From HGM12587 sp045128635 (GTDB lineage: Bacteria; Bacillota; Clostridia; Lachnospirales; Lachnospiraceae): DNA of 38,699 bases. The position numbers and the translations under genes are program-made. Location: contig JBGVRS010000058.1 of the NCBI GenBank assembly GCA_045128635.1, forward strand, positions 1 through 38,699. The letters are read 5' to 3'. This document shows positions 25,554 to 34,151 of the stretch, in pieces. Under the pieces are notes generated by a model, which did not search any database, was not told the DNA's origin, and saw only the letters and a list, made by a program, of their open reading frames with translations. Each line of letters opens with the position of its first letter. Positions within the stretch are counted from its first letter, which is position 1.

Positions 25554-26258
25554 TTAAATTGTAAGACTTCCATCTTCAGAAACTACTACATCAATTCCCC
25601 ATGCACTCTTGATTGCTTCTCCTGCATGATTTGTCTGAACAGCATCTACATCAACTTCAACATTAAATGTATATCCATCAAATGGGTGAGTATATTCAAA
25701 TACTTCTGCGCCCTTTTGCTCTAAAGTTGTTTCAAATGCATTATCAAGTCGAATAGTTTTTGTAAACTCAGGTGTTCCTTCACCTGCTTTTAGCGGCACT
25801 GTATAGTATAATACAGTGCGTTCTGCTGTTGAAGCTGTTGAATCAATTGTCCATCCATTAGCTTCTAACACTTCAAGTTCAATGTGTTCCGGTGAAAGAG
25901 ATCTATATTCATCACCCTTTTCATCTGTCCAGCTTTTTTTGATTGTAACTCTCACATATGCGTCCATTGAACCGTTGTTTACAACCTTTAAAACTTCATC
26001 GTAAGATTTTCCAACGACAAAAGTTCCATTCTCCTGAAGTGCTGTCAATAACTTTCCATCATTAACCAACACTCCATTTTCCTGTAAATCAACTACGATT
26101 TCGTTGGCCTTCATACCTGTCTTATAAGCTTCTTTGTCACTCATGTCATAAAGTTTTGACGCCTGTGTTACTCCTACAGTGCTAAGCAGCATTAAAACTG
26201 CTGCCATAGCAAGGAGGATTACCGGCTTATTTTTTAAAGATAATAATTTTTCTTTCAT
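25554..26258 (-). CDS. TasA/camelysin-like matrix protein
   Basis: A 234-residue secreted protein with a signal peptide (about 1-33, ending near TQASKLYDMSD) and a beta-sandwich ectodomain containing VVNNGSMDAYVRVTIKKSW and AERTVLYYTVPLKAGE. The N-S-x-D-A/C-Y-V-R-V core is typical of SipW-dependent TasA/camelysin proteins, which form amyloid-like or pilus-like biofilm fibres. The start at 26258 has AAGGAGG nine bases upstream; the ATG three codons earlier overlaps that site. It follows a second, shorter TasA-like gene. Confidence 0.8.
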   Translation of the reverse strand: MKEKLLSLKNKPVILLAMAAVLMLLSTVGVTQASKLYDMSDKEAYKTGMKANEIVVDLQENGVLVNDGKLLTALQENGTFVVGKSYDEVLKVVNNGSMDAYVRVTIKKSWTDEKGDEYRSLSPEHIELEVLEANGWTIDSTASTAERTVLYYTVPLKAGEGTPEFTKTIRLDNAFETTLEQKGAEVFEYTHPFDGYTFNVEVDVDAVQTNHAGEAIKSAWGIDVVVSEDGSLTI

Positions 26259-26276
26259 TACGTTCATCCTCCTTCT

Positions 26277-26786
26277 TTATTCTGTACCTACAAACCCTGT
26301 ATTGCTTTCAGAATTCCACTCTACAGATTTTACTGTTCCGTCTTCATTATGAAGTACAGGTGTAGATTCCTGAATCACGATTACGTTATAGTCAACATCT
26401 TCTGATGGGATATTGTAAAGTACACTCATTTCATTTGTAGAAGCATTTGGTTCTACAATGTGTTTGTATTCATAATATCCATCTTTCAGTTCCCAATCAG
26501 TGCTTTCTGCATAGGTCAAATTACAATCACTTACTGCAAATGCTTTCACACGAACATAACAATCAACAATTCCTGTATTTTTGATTGCAATTTTTTTACA
26601 TCCGACTGTTGAATCTTCACTTTCAACAATCTCTGTCTGAGAAAACTTAAGGTTTAATGTAACTCCACCTTTTGCAGATGTGTGAGCTGTAAAATACGCC
26701 AATGTGCTGCTGATATTCAACGTCAGAATCAGTGCCATTGCCATTAAGGAGAGGCAAATGGTTCTTAATTTTTTATTGTTCTTCAT
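26277..26786 (-). CDS. TasA/camelysin-like protein with SipW-class signal peptide
   Basis: A 169-residue protein whose N-terminus (SLMAMALILTLNISSTLAYFT) matches the SipW-cognate signal peptide class, where LAYFT spans the cleavage zone. The ectodomain has KNTGIVDCYVRVKAFAVSDC, the same Y-V-R-V strand as the neighbouring TasA-like protein, plus several cysteines that it lacks. The sipW gene in the same operon supplies the likely peptidase. A role as a fibre subunit or fibre initiator (as TapA is for TasA) is inferred. Confidence 0.85.
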   Translation of the reverse strand: MKNNKKLRTICLSLMAMALILTLNISSTLAYFTAHTSAKGGVTLNLKFSQTEIVESEDSTVGCKKIAIKNTGIVDCYVRVKAFAVSDCNLTYAESTDWELKDGYYEYKHIVEPNASTNEMSVLYNIPSEDVDYNVIVIQESTPVLHNEDGTVKSVEWNSESNTGFVGTE

Positions 26787-26801
26787 AGTTCCATACCTCC
26801 C

Positions 26802-29800
26802 TTAGATTTCATTTTCTTTCTTAACTGTTGCTATTACGGAAGTACCATAGTTAATACGTCCTGGGATATAGCTTCCTGTAAATACAATTTTCACAGGAGT
26901 CTTGTTTTCTTTTGAATATACAACGGTCTGTGTCTGTGACTGTTCTGCTTTCGTATATCCTGCACCCGAATAAATTTCAGTTACTGTAACTTCTGCGTCT
27001 TCCAGAATCGGACCAACCTGTACATATTTGCCTGATGTTCCATCCATTTCAATCGCAACTGCTTCGTTAAATTTGTAGTATGGATCACCGTATTTTTTAG
27101 CAGTTACTTCGTATACAAATGTTGAACCTTTCATTGTTGCGTTGTAATTTTCTAAATCCTTTTCAATTACCACGTAACCGTATCTTGGGTTGTATCTTCC
27201 GTAAACATCCAGGTTATCCAGCAACTCTGTATTTGCAAAATCGTAAACATTCAGGAGTTCTTTTTCGGTATACCATGTATCGATTATTTTTCCTGTTTCT
27301 TCATCTGTATAGGTAATAAATTCTGCATATTCATCCTGGTTATACCAGAACTCATCACGTAAAAGTTCAAGGAACTCTTTCTTCACAAGAGTTGTGTTAT
27401 ATTCAATATTTTCGTTACCTTCTGCATCTAATGTGACAATTTTTTCTACCGCATGGTATCTTACACGATATCCAGGAACTACGATGTAGTCATCTGTACG
27501 TTCTGAATCTTCGTAAGGAATACATACATAACCTTCTGCACAAAAATCATCTACATCCTGAGTATAAATTCCACCAGTTACCCACCATGTATCAAAATTG
27601 TAACTATGACCAACGTCATGAGATCCACTATTTGCCAAAGAAACATTATCAATAACCATAGGATGATTACTTGCTGTGTAAGCTGCTGCTTCACTTTCTT
27701 TCCATTCTGGATTGTCGAATTCCTGATCAACACGATTGATATCTAAAATCGAATTCTTTTTGTAAGAGTCAATACCACCACGACCTGTTCCGATATTACA
27801 ACAAATAGTTCCTCCTGTCATTTTAACATAAGAACTTGAATGCAAGTAAACTGCTGCATTACGTCCATTATCCGGACCAATTACACTCGAGTTATGGCAA
27901 ATAGTTCCTCCACTCATAATAAGCTGAGAGCCCCCACCATACATCATAAATACACTTCCATTGGCATTATGACCTTTATTATCTTTAATAATACCACCAG
28001 ACATGTATATCTGACCGCTATCATTACGACACATACCACCATTGCCACCACCATAGTTTTCACTAATAACAGTGTCCTCTTTGATATACCACTTAGAACC
28101 ACTCATATAAGCAACCGTATTTGATGCCTTGTTCGCGCAATGTACAACTTGAGCTCCCTCCATATTCAGCACTGCTATTGCTCCTTTAACGTAGAAAAGA
28201 GGATGACCAGAATTAAGAGAATAGGTATTTTTAATGCTCATATCTTTGGCATTTACAGTTCCATTAACCATAAACATTGCCGCATTGGCAACTGTACCAT
28301 TTTCTTCAGGAGTAATATAATCATTCCAATTCGTGCCTCTGACCATGTTCATCAAATTATGATTATATAGTTCTTCATTAAATGTCCAGTTATTATTTCC
28401 ATCGATAGTCAACCCACCATCTAAGGTTAAACTAGCACCCGCTGGTACTTTAAATAAAGTTCCTGCATATTCGCCACGGGAAATTGTATAATCACCAATA
28501 ATTGTCACATCACCTGTGATACTTAACGCATCCACCTTCTTAGCGGATTGATTCTTTTTCATGTAATCCGTGTCAAAATCAATGCTCATCAGCATTCGGA
28601 TGGTATCAGCACCTTCAGAAACATTAGCATCAGCAATGGCTGCTGCTAATGTTTTATATTTCACACCTGTCTCAACGATTTCACAGACATGATTTCTATC
28701 ATAACCCCAGATTTCTTCCTTGGCATAATCAAATCCGCCAATTCCACCAGCCTGGTTCTCAAATGTATATTCTGTTTCTTTTCCATTCGTAAATGTTTCT
28801 TTTACCTCAGACCCCTGTGGAATAACATAATAATTATTTTCTGCATCGTAAGTGATTCCATCACCTGCTGTAGCAACGATTGTTTTTCCATCTTCGATGT
28901 TAAGCGTACCCTTCATTATGGCAGCTGGAGTCATCTGCACATATGTGCTTCCGTTCTTTAAGGTTGCTTCCTTCACCTTCGCATCCTTTTCAATCATACT
29001 GAGTGCTGTCTTTCCAGACGCACCAAGGATACTGTTATCCAGGATAATTCTGGATTCACCTTGCTGAGATGATGTCAGAATACCTGTATTAGGGCTTACT
29101 GCATAAACAGAACTATCTTTAATTGTTATAATGGCATGTGCTTCTTCATTTTTACCTGAAACACTTGCAAAGATACCTGACCATGTACCATCTACTGCAT
29201 TTGCAGTTACTTCACTATTTGTAATATCAATATAAGAAGATCTGGAATTATTAGTATAATTATTAACGCTAATCCCTGCACTATAACCAGTTGTATCTAT
29301 CTTAGAATCACTGATTTCAACTCTACATTCCATTTTATCTGCATCCTGCACAAAAACAGTGATTCCCGAATTAAGTGCTGTACCGCTATATTTATTTGTT
29401 GTACTGGTTAAATCCAAATCACAATTTTCAATTTCTACAGACACATCACCCTCTGTATATGTGCCTACGGCCGAAATACCTCTATACCCACCAATAATTG
29501 TTCCATCAACGTTTTTCAATGTTACACTTGAATTGCCATTTTTATTAGTAACATTAATACCAAAAGATGTTGCATTAATATCCACATCAATTCCTTCGAT
29601 TGTAACAGAAGTTGCCGTAATTCCATGGTAACCTGTTAATGTCAGTTCACCAGAACCTTTAATTGTTAATGCGCCTTCACATGTAATAGCATTTTTATCG
29701 CCGCCCGCGATAGAAGCATCTTTTTCAAGTACAATTGTTGTACCATCTGGTAATGGTAATTTTTCACTTAACTCAGTTACTTCGCCGCCTTTTAATGTTA

Positions 29801-30797
29801 ATGTCGTTGTTTCTTCATCCCATGACCAGGATTCATTTCCTTCATTAACATTCATCAATAAAACTGGTTCTGTTTTTTTACATTCATCAGTGTGTGTATG
29901 CACTGTTTTTTCACAAATAAGAACTGGCTCTGTGTAACATGCCGCTTCATGTACATGTTCTACAATGTAACATGCTTCTTCATCATGTACATGTTCTGTT
30001 TTTTCACATTTTAAAACTGGTTCTTCATAACATGCTTCTGTATGAACATATTCTTCTGTTGTACATACTAAAACAGGCTCTGTGCTTTCTGTACATGTCA
30101 CTGTATAGCAGCCTTCTCCATGTACGTGCGCTGTATAACATGCATCTCCATGTTTATGTTCTGCTTTTTCGCAAACCAAAACTGGGTCTGTGCTTTCTGT
30201 ACATGTTACTACCGATGTATAACAACCTTCCCCATGGGAATGTGTTGTATAACAGCCTGCATCTTCGTGTGTGCAATCTGCTGCTGTACATGTTAATGTT
30301 TTTTCAGGAGTTTCACATGTTAATTCACTTCCATAGCAGCCTTCTCCATGTACATGTGCTGTATAGCAGCTATCTGTATGAGCATATACTTCTGTTGTAC
30401 ATACCAAAACTGGCTCTGTACTTTCTGTGCATGTCAATGTATAGCAGTCTTCTCCGTGTTCATGTGCTGTGTAACACGCACCCCCATGTTTGTGTTCTGT
30501 TTTTTCACATTTCAAAACAGGTTCTTCATAGCACGCTTCTTCATGTTCATGTGCTTCAACAACGCATGTTAAAACAGGCTCTGCATTTTCTGTACACAAT
30601 AATTCCTTGCTATAGCATGCATCTTCGTGTTCATGTTCTTCAAAACCGCATTGATACTCTGTAGCATTTGGCACTTCCGGTACTTTTCCAGAATTTTCTT
30701 CAGCGAAAGTTGTAACTCCGCTGTTTAACACCATCGCAGAACAAAGCAGCAATGCCAATGCTCTTTTTTTCAAGTTCCTCATCATATTACTTTTCAT
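26802..30797 (-). CDS. Large secreted protein with His/Cys repeats and beta-helix region
   Basis: A 1331-residue exported protein. After a signal peptide (about 1-32) residues 50-305 hold 14 copies of a motif of the form HxH-x3-4-CY, alternating with LxC segments. Residues about 320-1070 are repetitive and rich in short Val/Ile/Asn strands (LTLKGG, LTIKGSGELTLTG, VTIEGIDVDIN), as in right-handed beta-helix surface proteins. The last 150 residues form Cna-B/FctA-like beta strands (DLENYNATMKGSTFVYEVTAK ... VTEIYSGAGYT). There is no C-terminal anchor, so it may be held by other matrix proteins. The ATG lies inside the end of the preceding small gene, which also supplies its AGGAGG. Metal binding or disulphide linking by the repeats is possible but untested. 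Confidence 0.85.
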   Translation of the reverse strand: MKSNMMRNLKKRALALLLCSAMVLNSGVTTFAEENSGKVPEVPNATEYQCGFEEHEHEDACYSKELLCTENAEPVLTCVVEAHEHEEACYEEPVLKCEKTEHKHGGACYTAHEHGEDCYTLTCTESTEPVLVCTTEVYAHTDSCYTAHVHGEGCYGSELTCETPEKTLTCTAADCTHEDAGCYTTHSHGEGCYTSVVTCTESTDPVLVCEKAEHKHGDACYTAHVHGEGCYTVTCTESTEPVLVCTTEEYVHTEACYEEPVLKCEKTEHVHDEEACYIVEHVHEAACYTEPVLICEKTVHTHTDECKKTEPVLLMNVNEGNESWSWDEETTTLTLKGGEVTELSEKLPLPDGTTIVLEKDASIAGGDKNAITCEGALTIKGSGELTLTGYHGITATSVTIEGIDVDINATSFGINVTNKNGNSSVTLKNVDGTIIGGYRGISAVGTYTEGDVSVEIENCDLDLTSTTNKYSGTALNSGITVFVQDADKMECRVEISDSKIDTTGYSAGISVNNYTNNSRSSYIDITNSEVTANAVDGTWSGIFASVSGKNEEAHAIITIKDSSVYAVSPNTGILTSSQQGESRIILDNSILGASGKTALSMIEKDAKVKEATLKNGSTYVQMTPAAIMKGTLNIEDGKTIVATAGDGITYDAENNYYVIPQGSEVKETFTNGKETEYTFENQAGGIGGFDYAKEEIWGYDRNHVCEIVETGVKYKTLAAAIADANVSEGADTIRMLMSIDFDTDYMKKNQSAKKVDALSITGDVTIIGDYTISRGEYAGTLFKVPAGASLTLDGGLTIDGNNNWTFNEELYNHNLMNMVRGTNWNDYITPEENGTVANAAMFMVNGTVNAKDMSIKNTYSLNSGHPLFYVKGAIAVLNMEGAQVVHCANKASNTVAYMSGSKWYIKEDTVISENYGGGNGGMCRNDSGQIYMSGGIIKDNKGHNANGSVFMMYGGGSQLIMSGGTICHNSSVIGPDNGRNAAVYLHSSSYVKMTGGTICCNIGTGRGGIDSYKKNSILDINRVDQEFDNPEWKESEAAAYTASNHPMVIDNVSLANSGSHDVGHSYNFDTWWVTGGIYTQDVDDFCAEGYVCIPYEDSERTDDYIVVPGYRVRYHAVEKIVTLDAEGNENIEYNTTLVKKEFLELLRDEFWYNQDEYAEFITYTDEETGKIIDTWYTEKELLNVYDFANTELLDNLDVYGRYNPRYGYVVIEKDLENYNATMKGSTFVYEVTAKKYGDPYYKFNEAVAIEMDGTSGKYVQVGPILEDAEVTVTEIYSGAGYTKAEQSQTQTVVYSKENKTPVKIVFTGSYIPGRINYGTSVIATVKKENEI
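29881..30650 (-). repeat. Coding repeats: 14 His/Cys (HxH...CY) units
   Basis: The repeats encode variants such as HEHEDACY, HVHGEGCY, HKHGDACY and YVHTEACY, spaced about 10-25 residues apart and separated by CTESTEPVLVC-like or EEPVLKCEKTEH-like linkers. Linker blocks recur nearly exactly, which suggests recent duplication and possible length variation between strains. Confidence 0.9.
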
Positions 30798-30987
30798 GGT
30801 TTCCTCCTTCTATATCTAATTCTTCATCCAATGCTCCGTCTACTAGTTTTAAAAGTTCTAAAGCACTCCTAAAATTTTGTGTTCGTTGTTCTTCCACCCA
30901 GGTGACACTTCCCTGCCATGTGGAATTTTGTTTATTTAATATTTTTACAATAAACGTACCTTTGGGTTTCTCTATACCATTCCTCAC
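30787..30987 (-). CDS. Small NSTWQG-motif protein, first gene of matrix operon
   Basis: A 66-residue protein with no signal peptide. FIVKILNKQNSTWQGSVTWVE ... NFRSALELLKLVDGAL is clearly related to the C-terminal half of the 149-residue protein at 32373-32822 (FRQNSTWQGELFWME ... FANTLDFIKILDSAL). It starts at a GTG (30987) after GGGGGCAGGG and overlaps the next gene by 11 bases, so the large secreted protein is probably translated by coupling to it. The function of the NSTWQG family is unknown to me. Leading a surface operon and being cytoplasmic, it may be regulatory. Confidence 0.7.
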   Translation of the reverse strand: MRNGIEKPKGTFIVKILNKQNSTWQGSVTWVEEQRTQNFRSALELLKLVDGALDEELDIEGGNHEK

Positions 30988-31040
30988 AGTTCCCTGCCCC
31001 CTTTCTGAAAGTTTTTCACAAAATTTCTTATCTTACGTTT

Positions 31041-31075
31041 ATTCTACGCTTCGCCCCATTACACAAAGCATTACA
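31041..31075 (-). promoter_or_regulatory. Matrix-operon promoter with direct TGTAATG repeats
   Basis: On the minus strand TGTAATG occurs at 31069-31075 and again at 31057-31063, twelve bases apart, separated by CTTTG. Ten bases after the second copy lies TAGAAT (31041-31046), a good -10. The hexamer 17 bases before the -10 is GCTTTG, a poor -35, so activation is probably needed. Direct 7-base repeats overlapping a weak -35 are how SARP-type regulators are known to bind, and a SARP gene lies 2 kb away. Confidence 0.55.
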
Positions 31076-31125
31076 AAAAATTAATTTTTAATATTTTTTC
31101 GGTTATTTCAAAGTTTTTTGTAATG
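31069..31125. repeat. 12-bp inverted repeat in divergent intergenic region
   Basis: CATTACAAAAAA (31069-31080) and its exact complement (31114-31125) flank 33 AT-rich bases between the matrix operon and the divergent Rpn-type gene. One arm includes a TGTAATG operator repeat, so the second arm may be a further regulator site serving the divergent gene. Confidence 0.6.
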
Positions 31126-31266
31126 ATTTTACAAGTGTCTTTCTTATGAAGAAAATCTGTGATATATTATCTATATTCCTGTCCAATCGTTTCCTATCAG
31201 GAAACAAATTAATTCTTGTTCTAATTCAGAACATTTTCCCAATTATTTAAACGATACGGAGGATTT

Positions 31267-32328
31267 ATGAGTACAAATTTAAAACAATATTTTCCTATGT
31301 TATGGGAAAAGAATGAACTATTAAATGAAATTTCTAATGACAAATATTTATCTTTAATATTCAACAAATGGACACCTGAGCAGCAACAACAATTTATTGA
31401 TTCCTGCACCGGTGTTCGAGGAATGAAATTACTTTATGATGGATTTTTCAAGGAAATCTTGAATGCAGAATACACTCCTGAAAGACTGGACGAATTTCTA
31501 TCCTTACTACTTCAAAAGAATGTTCGCGTACATGCCGTACTTCCTAATGATTCTACACGAATTGCAGATGAAAGCTCATTATTAATTACTGATTTGGTTG
31601 TAGAATTAGAAGATGGGAGTCTTGCCAATGTAGAAATACAGAAAATTGGTTACAACTTTCCAGGTCAGCGAAGTTCTTGCTATTCTGCCGACATGCTTCT
31701 TCGACAGTACAAACGCATACGGAGTCTAAAAAAGAAAAAATTTCATTATCGAGATATTAAAGATGTTTACATTATTGTTCTTTTTGAGCAGAGTACTTCC
31801 GAATTTCATAATTTCCCAGACGATTATCTACACTATTTCAGTCAACGTTCCAACACCGGTTTAGAATTAGAATTACTACAGAAATTTGTCTTTGTAGCAC
31901 TTGACATCTTTCAGGAAATTCAGCACAATAAAATTATTAACTGCAAGTTAGATGCCTGGCTCCTATTTCTTACCTCTGATAATCCAAAGGACATCCTTCG
32001 ATTAATTTCAGAATATCCGGAATTTCAGGCAATGTATGAACAGGCATATGCAATGTGCCGGAATTTGGAGGAAATTATGGGATTTTTTTCAGAAGAGCTT
32101 CGAATTTTAGATCGCAATACTGTGCAATATATGATTGATGAAATGCAAGAAAAAATCGATGAAATGAATGATACAATCAGTAATCTACAGGAAGAAATTG
32201 ATGATAAGCAATTTGAGCTCGACGAAAAGCAGTCTCAGCTCGACGAAAAGGATCTTCTTCTTCAAAAGCAGCAACAGCGATTAGAAGATTTGGAACATCA
32301 AATAACAAAACTTAAAAATAATCTCTAA
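31267..32328 (+). CDS. Rpn-type PD-(D/E)XK nuclease/transposase-family protein
   Basis: A 353-residue protein of the PD-(D/E)XK nuclease family transposase/Rpn group. The core has DLVVELEDGSLANVEIQK, giving the Asp and ExQ metal-binding residues, followed by SADMLLRQY and YIIVLFEQSTSEF. The last 75 residues are a predicted coiled coil (DEMQEKIDEMNDTISNLQEE and a repeated DEKQSQLDEK block). Such genes are very common in gut Clostridia, often multicopy. Many act as DNA endonucleases in recombination; their cellular role is unclear. GGAGG precedes the ATG and a hairpin terminator follows. It lies divergently beside the matrix operon and has no visible element ends. Confidence 0.85.
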   Translation: MSTNLKQYFPMLWEKNELLNEISNDKYLSLIFNKWTPEQQQQFIDSCTGVRGMKLLYDGFFKEILNAEYTPERLDEFLSLLLQKNVRVHAVLPNDSTRIADESSLLITDLVVELEDGSLANVEIQKIGYNFPGQRSSCYSADMLLRQYKRIRSLKKKKFHYRDIKDVYIIVLFEQSTSEFHNFPDDYLHYFSQRSNTGLELELLQKFVFVALDIFQEIQHNKIINCKLDAWLLFLTSDNPKDILRLISEYPEFQAMYEQAYAMCRNLEEIMGFFSEELRILDRNTVQYMIDEMQEKIDEMNDTISNLQEEIDDKQFELDEKQSQLDEKDLLLQKQQQRLEDLEHQITKLKNNL

Positions 32329-32335
32329 ATTTATT

Positions 32336-32376
32336 AAAGGCTATGGACAATATCGTCCATAGCCTTTGCATTTTAT
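32336..32376. terminator. Terminator between convergent genes
   Basis: AAAGGCTATGGAC (32336-32348) pairs perfectly with GTCCATAGCCTTT (32355-32367) around AATATC, followed on the plus strand by GCATTTTATT. It ends the Rpn-type gene and, read the other way, lies just past the stop of the convergent NSTWQG gene. Confidence 0.8.
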
Positions 32377-32822
32377 TCGACCATCGCCAGTGCACTATCT
32401 AAAATTTTTATAAAATCTAGTGTATTTGCAAACTGCCGTTTAATTCCTTTTTCCATCCAGAAAAGTTCTCCCTGCCAGGTAGAGTTCTGACGGAATTTAA
32501 CACATGTCACAAAACTGCCAATCGTTCCTCTGTACCGAATTACATCCTGCTGCATAACAACTTTCTCCGGTCTTACAATTCGTCCCGCCGTTTCTGTTTC
32601 CTTAAAGCTCCTTGTCTTTGTTGATGCTTGCGGAAAACAAATTCGATCATACAAATCTTCTATTTTTCTCAAAAGCTCTACTATATTATAAAATGGTACA
32701 GCTTCTTTATCATAACAATGATAAATTCTTCCGCTGATTTCTCCATGTCCCCTCTCATCTACACAAATATTGACCAGATTCGGCATGGATATATTAATCT
32801 GAGATTGTATTTTATTGTCCAT
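32373..32822 (-). CDS. NSTWQG-motif protein, long form
   Basis: A 149-residue cytoplasmic protein. The first half (MDNKIQSQINISMPNLVNIC...GHGEISGRIYHCYDKEAVPFYNIVELLRKIEDLYD) is an independent domain. The second half shares the pattern FVTCVKFRQNSTWQGELFWME ... ANTLDFIKILDSAL with the 66-residue protein at 30787-30987. It lies 24 bases downstream of the SARP regulator gene and is probably co-transcribed with it. The function is unknown; pairing with a regulator and recurring at the head of the matrix operon suggest a control role. Confidence 0.7.
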   Translation of the reverse strand: MDNKIQSQINISMPNLVNICVDERGHGEISGRIYHCYDKEAVPFYNIVELLRKIEDLYDRICFPQASTKTRSFKETETAGRIVRPEKVVMQQDVIRYRGTIGSFVTCVKFRQNSTWQGELFWMEKGIKRQFANTLDFIKILDSALAMVE

Positions 32823-32846
32823 GGATTCCTCTTTAATTATAACTTT

Positions 32847-34091
32847 TTAAAATATACTTTCGCCAAAATGAATTCCCGTCATCTCATCATTCCCTGAATA
32901 ATCAAACAAGGATGATACGCTGCATTCTAAATGATTCGCCCATGTTTTATGCTCTTGCGAAAAACTCTTTATGATACGGTCAATTACAATCTGACAGTTT
33001 TCTTCATTGGTTCCCATCAGCATCACAAGATATTGTGTGGAATTGTATTTTGTAAAAGAATCGCACCTTCTTAAAGAATTCTTGATTGCCCCAAACAATG
33101 CATCTGACATCTGTTCTAATTTCTGCGAATTTTCCATCGGTCTGCCTTTGCTGTCTGCCAATGTGCAAACCAAAAGAAATACTGATTGTCCATTTCTCTC
33201 CATACATCTGCACATCACGCGATATGCATCTCGAAATCCGGGAACTGTACAGAAAAATGCGCCTCTTTCCCAGTTTTCTTCCTGCAGCTCATCCTTAATC
33301 TCATCAATCTCCTGCGGACGGTTGCTGATACGCTTACTCATGACTTTGAACTGTTCCATCATTTTCGGCGTTGGAGAAACGCCAAGTTCCTCAATCAGCA
33401 GTTTTGCTGTTTCTTCATATTCCTGAAGTGCCTCTTTATAACGATGCAGTGCTATGTAACAATCTATTTTTACCGACTGCCATTCATCAAATGGATACAT
33501 CTCACATGCCGGCGCACATATTTTTAATGCACTTTCATATTCACCATTAGAAATTTTCCATTCACAGACAGTATGTAATGCATCCGAATACATGTTTTTA
33601 TATCGAATCGCTTCCATGACTACCCATTCTTCTCCAGACATATTGGAGAGAAAATCTCCCACATACATATGACAGGCATTTTCCAGCATCTCTATTTTCT
33701 TTTTTTCATCGCTTTCGTTATCTGCGTTTTCAATCAATCTGGACATTTCCAACACATCTACCGATACTTCCATCGGTGAATCCCACTGATAAATCCCCTT
33801 TTTAATTGTAATATAATCATATTCAGGCAAGCCTGCATCAATAAGAAGTTTTTTCAAACGATGAACTGTAACTCGTAAATTATTGGCGGCATCTGTCAAT
33901 TCTTCTCTTCCATATAGAGCTTCCAAAAGTTCCTCTCGTGCAATCCCTTTGTCCACATGGTAAAGCAGAATCTGCAGCAGCTTCATCGACTTTGTTGCAG
34001 TATTTCTTCCTAAAGAAAGTGGTTTGTCTCCGTATTTCACATTAAAAACGCCTAGCATCTGTACATGCAGCACAGCTTTCGTTTCTTTCAT
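32847..34091 (-). CDS. SARP/BTAD-type regulator with GGDEF-like C-terminus
   Basis: A 414-residue regulator. The N-terminus (about 5-100) is an OmpR-like winged helix (LGVFNVKYGDKPLSLGRN...KLLQILLYHVDKGIAREELLEALYG...NNLRVTVHRLKKLL). It is followed by a helical BTAD domain (about 105-255, YVGDFLSNMSGEEWV, EEYEETAKLLIEELGVSPTP), the layout of SARP activators. The last 150 residues (VFLLVCTLADSKGRPM...SLRRCDSFTKYNSTQYLVMLMG) follow the GGDEF domain pattern, with the signature replaced by YNSTQY, so they are likely catalytically dead and possibly nucleotide-sensing. The start at 34091 has GGGAG seven bases upstream. It has its own promoter and probably controls the nearby matrix operon. Confidence 0.8.
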   Translation of the reverse strand: MKETKAVLHVQMLGVFNVKYGDKPLSLGRNTATKSMKLLQILLYHVDKGIAREELLEALYGREELTDAANNLRVTVHRLKKLLIDAGLPEYDYITIKKGIYQWDSPMEVSVDVLEMSRLIENADNESDEKKKIEMLENACHMYVGDFLSNMSGEEWVVMEAIRYKNMYSDALHTVCEWKISNGEYESALKICAPACEMYPFDEWQSVKIDCYIALHRYKEALQEYEETAKLLIEELGVSPTPKMMEQFKVMSKRISNRPQEIDEIKDELQEENWERGAFFCTVPGFRDAYRVMCRCMERNGQSVFLLVCTLADSKGRPMENSQKLEQMSDALFGAIKNSLRRCDSFTKYNSTQYLVMLMGTNEENCQIVIDRIIKSFSQEHKTWANHLECSVSSLFDYSGNDEMTGIHFGESIF

Positions 34092-34151
34092 GTATACTCT
34101 CCCTGCTGTAATTAAACTAATCACCCACTACTTAGTTACCGGGCATAAAAC

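Noticed and set aside
29881..30664. Regularly spaced DNA repeats and a 241-codon plus-strand open frame
   Set aside because: They are the shadow of the His/Cys coding repeats on the minus strand. Repeat and spacer lengths vary and follow codons, so this is neither a CRISPR array nor a plus-strand gene.
31267..32328. Rpn-type gene as part of an insertion sequence
   Set aside because: No terminal inverted repeats or target duplication were found around it, so only the gene is annotated.
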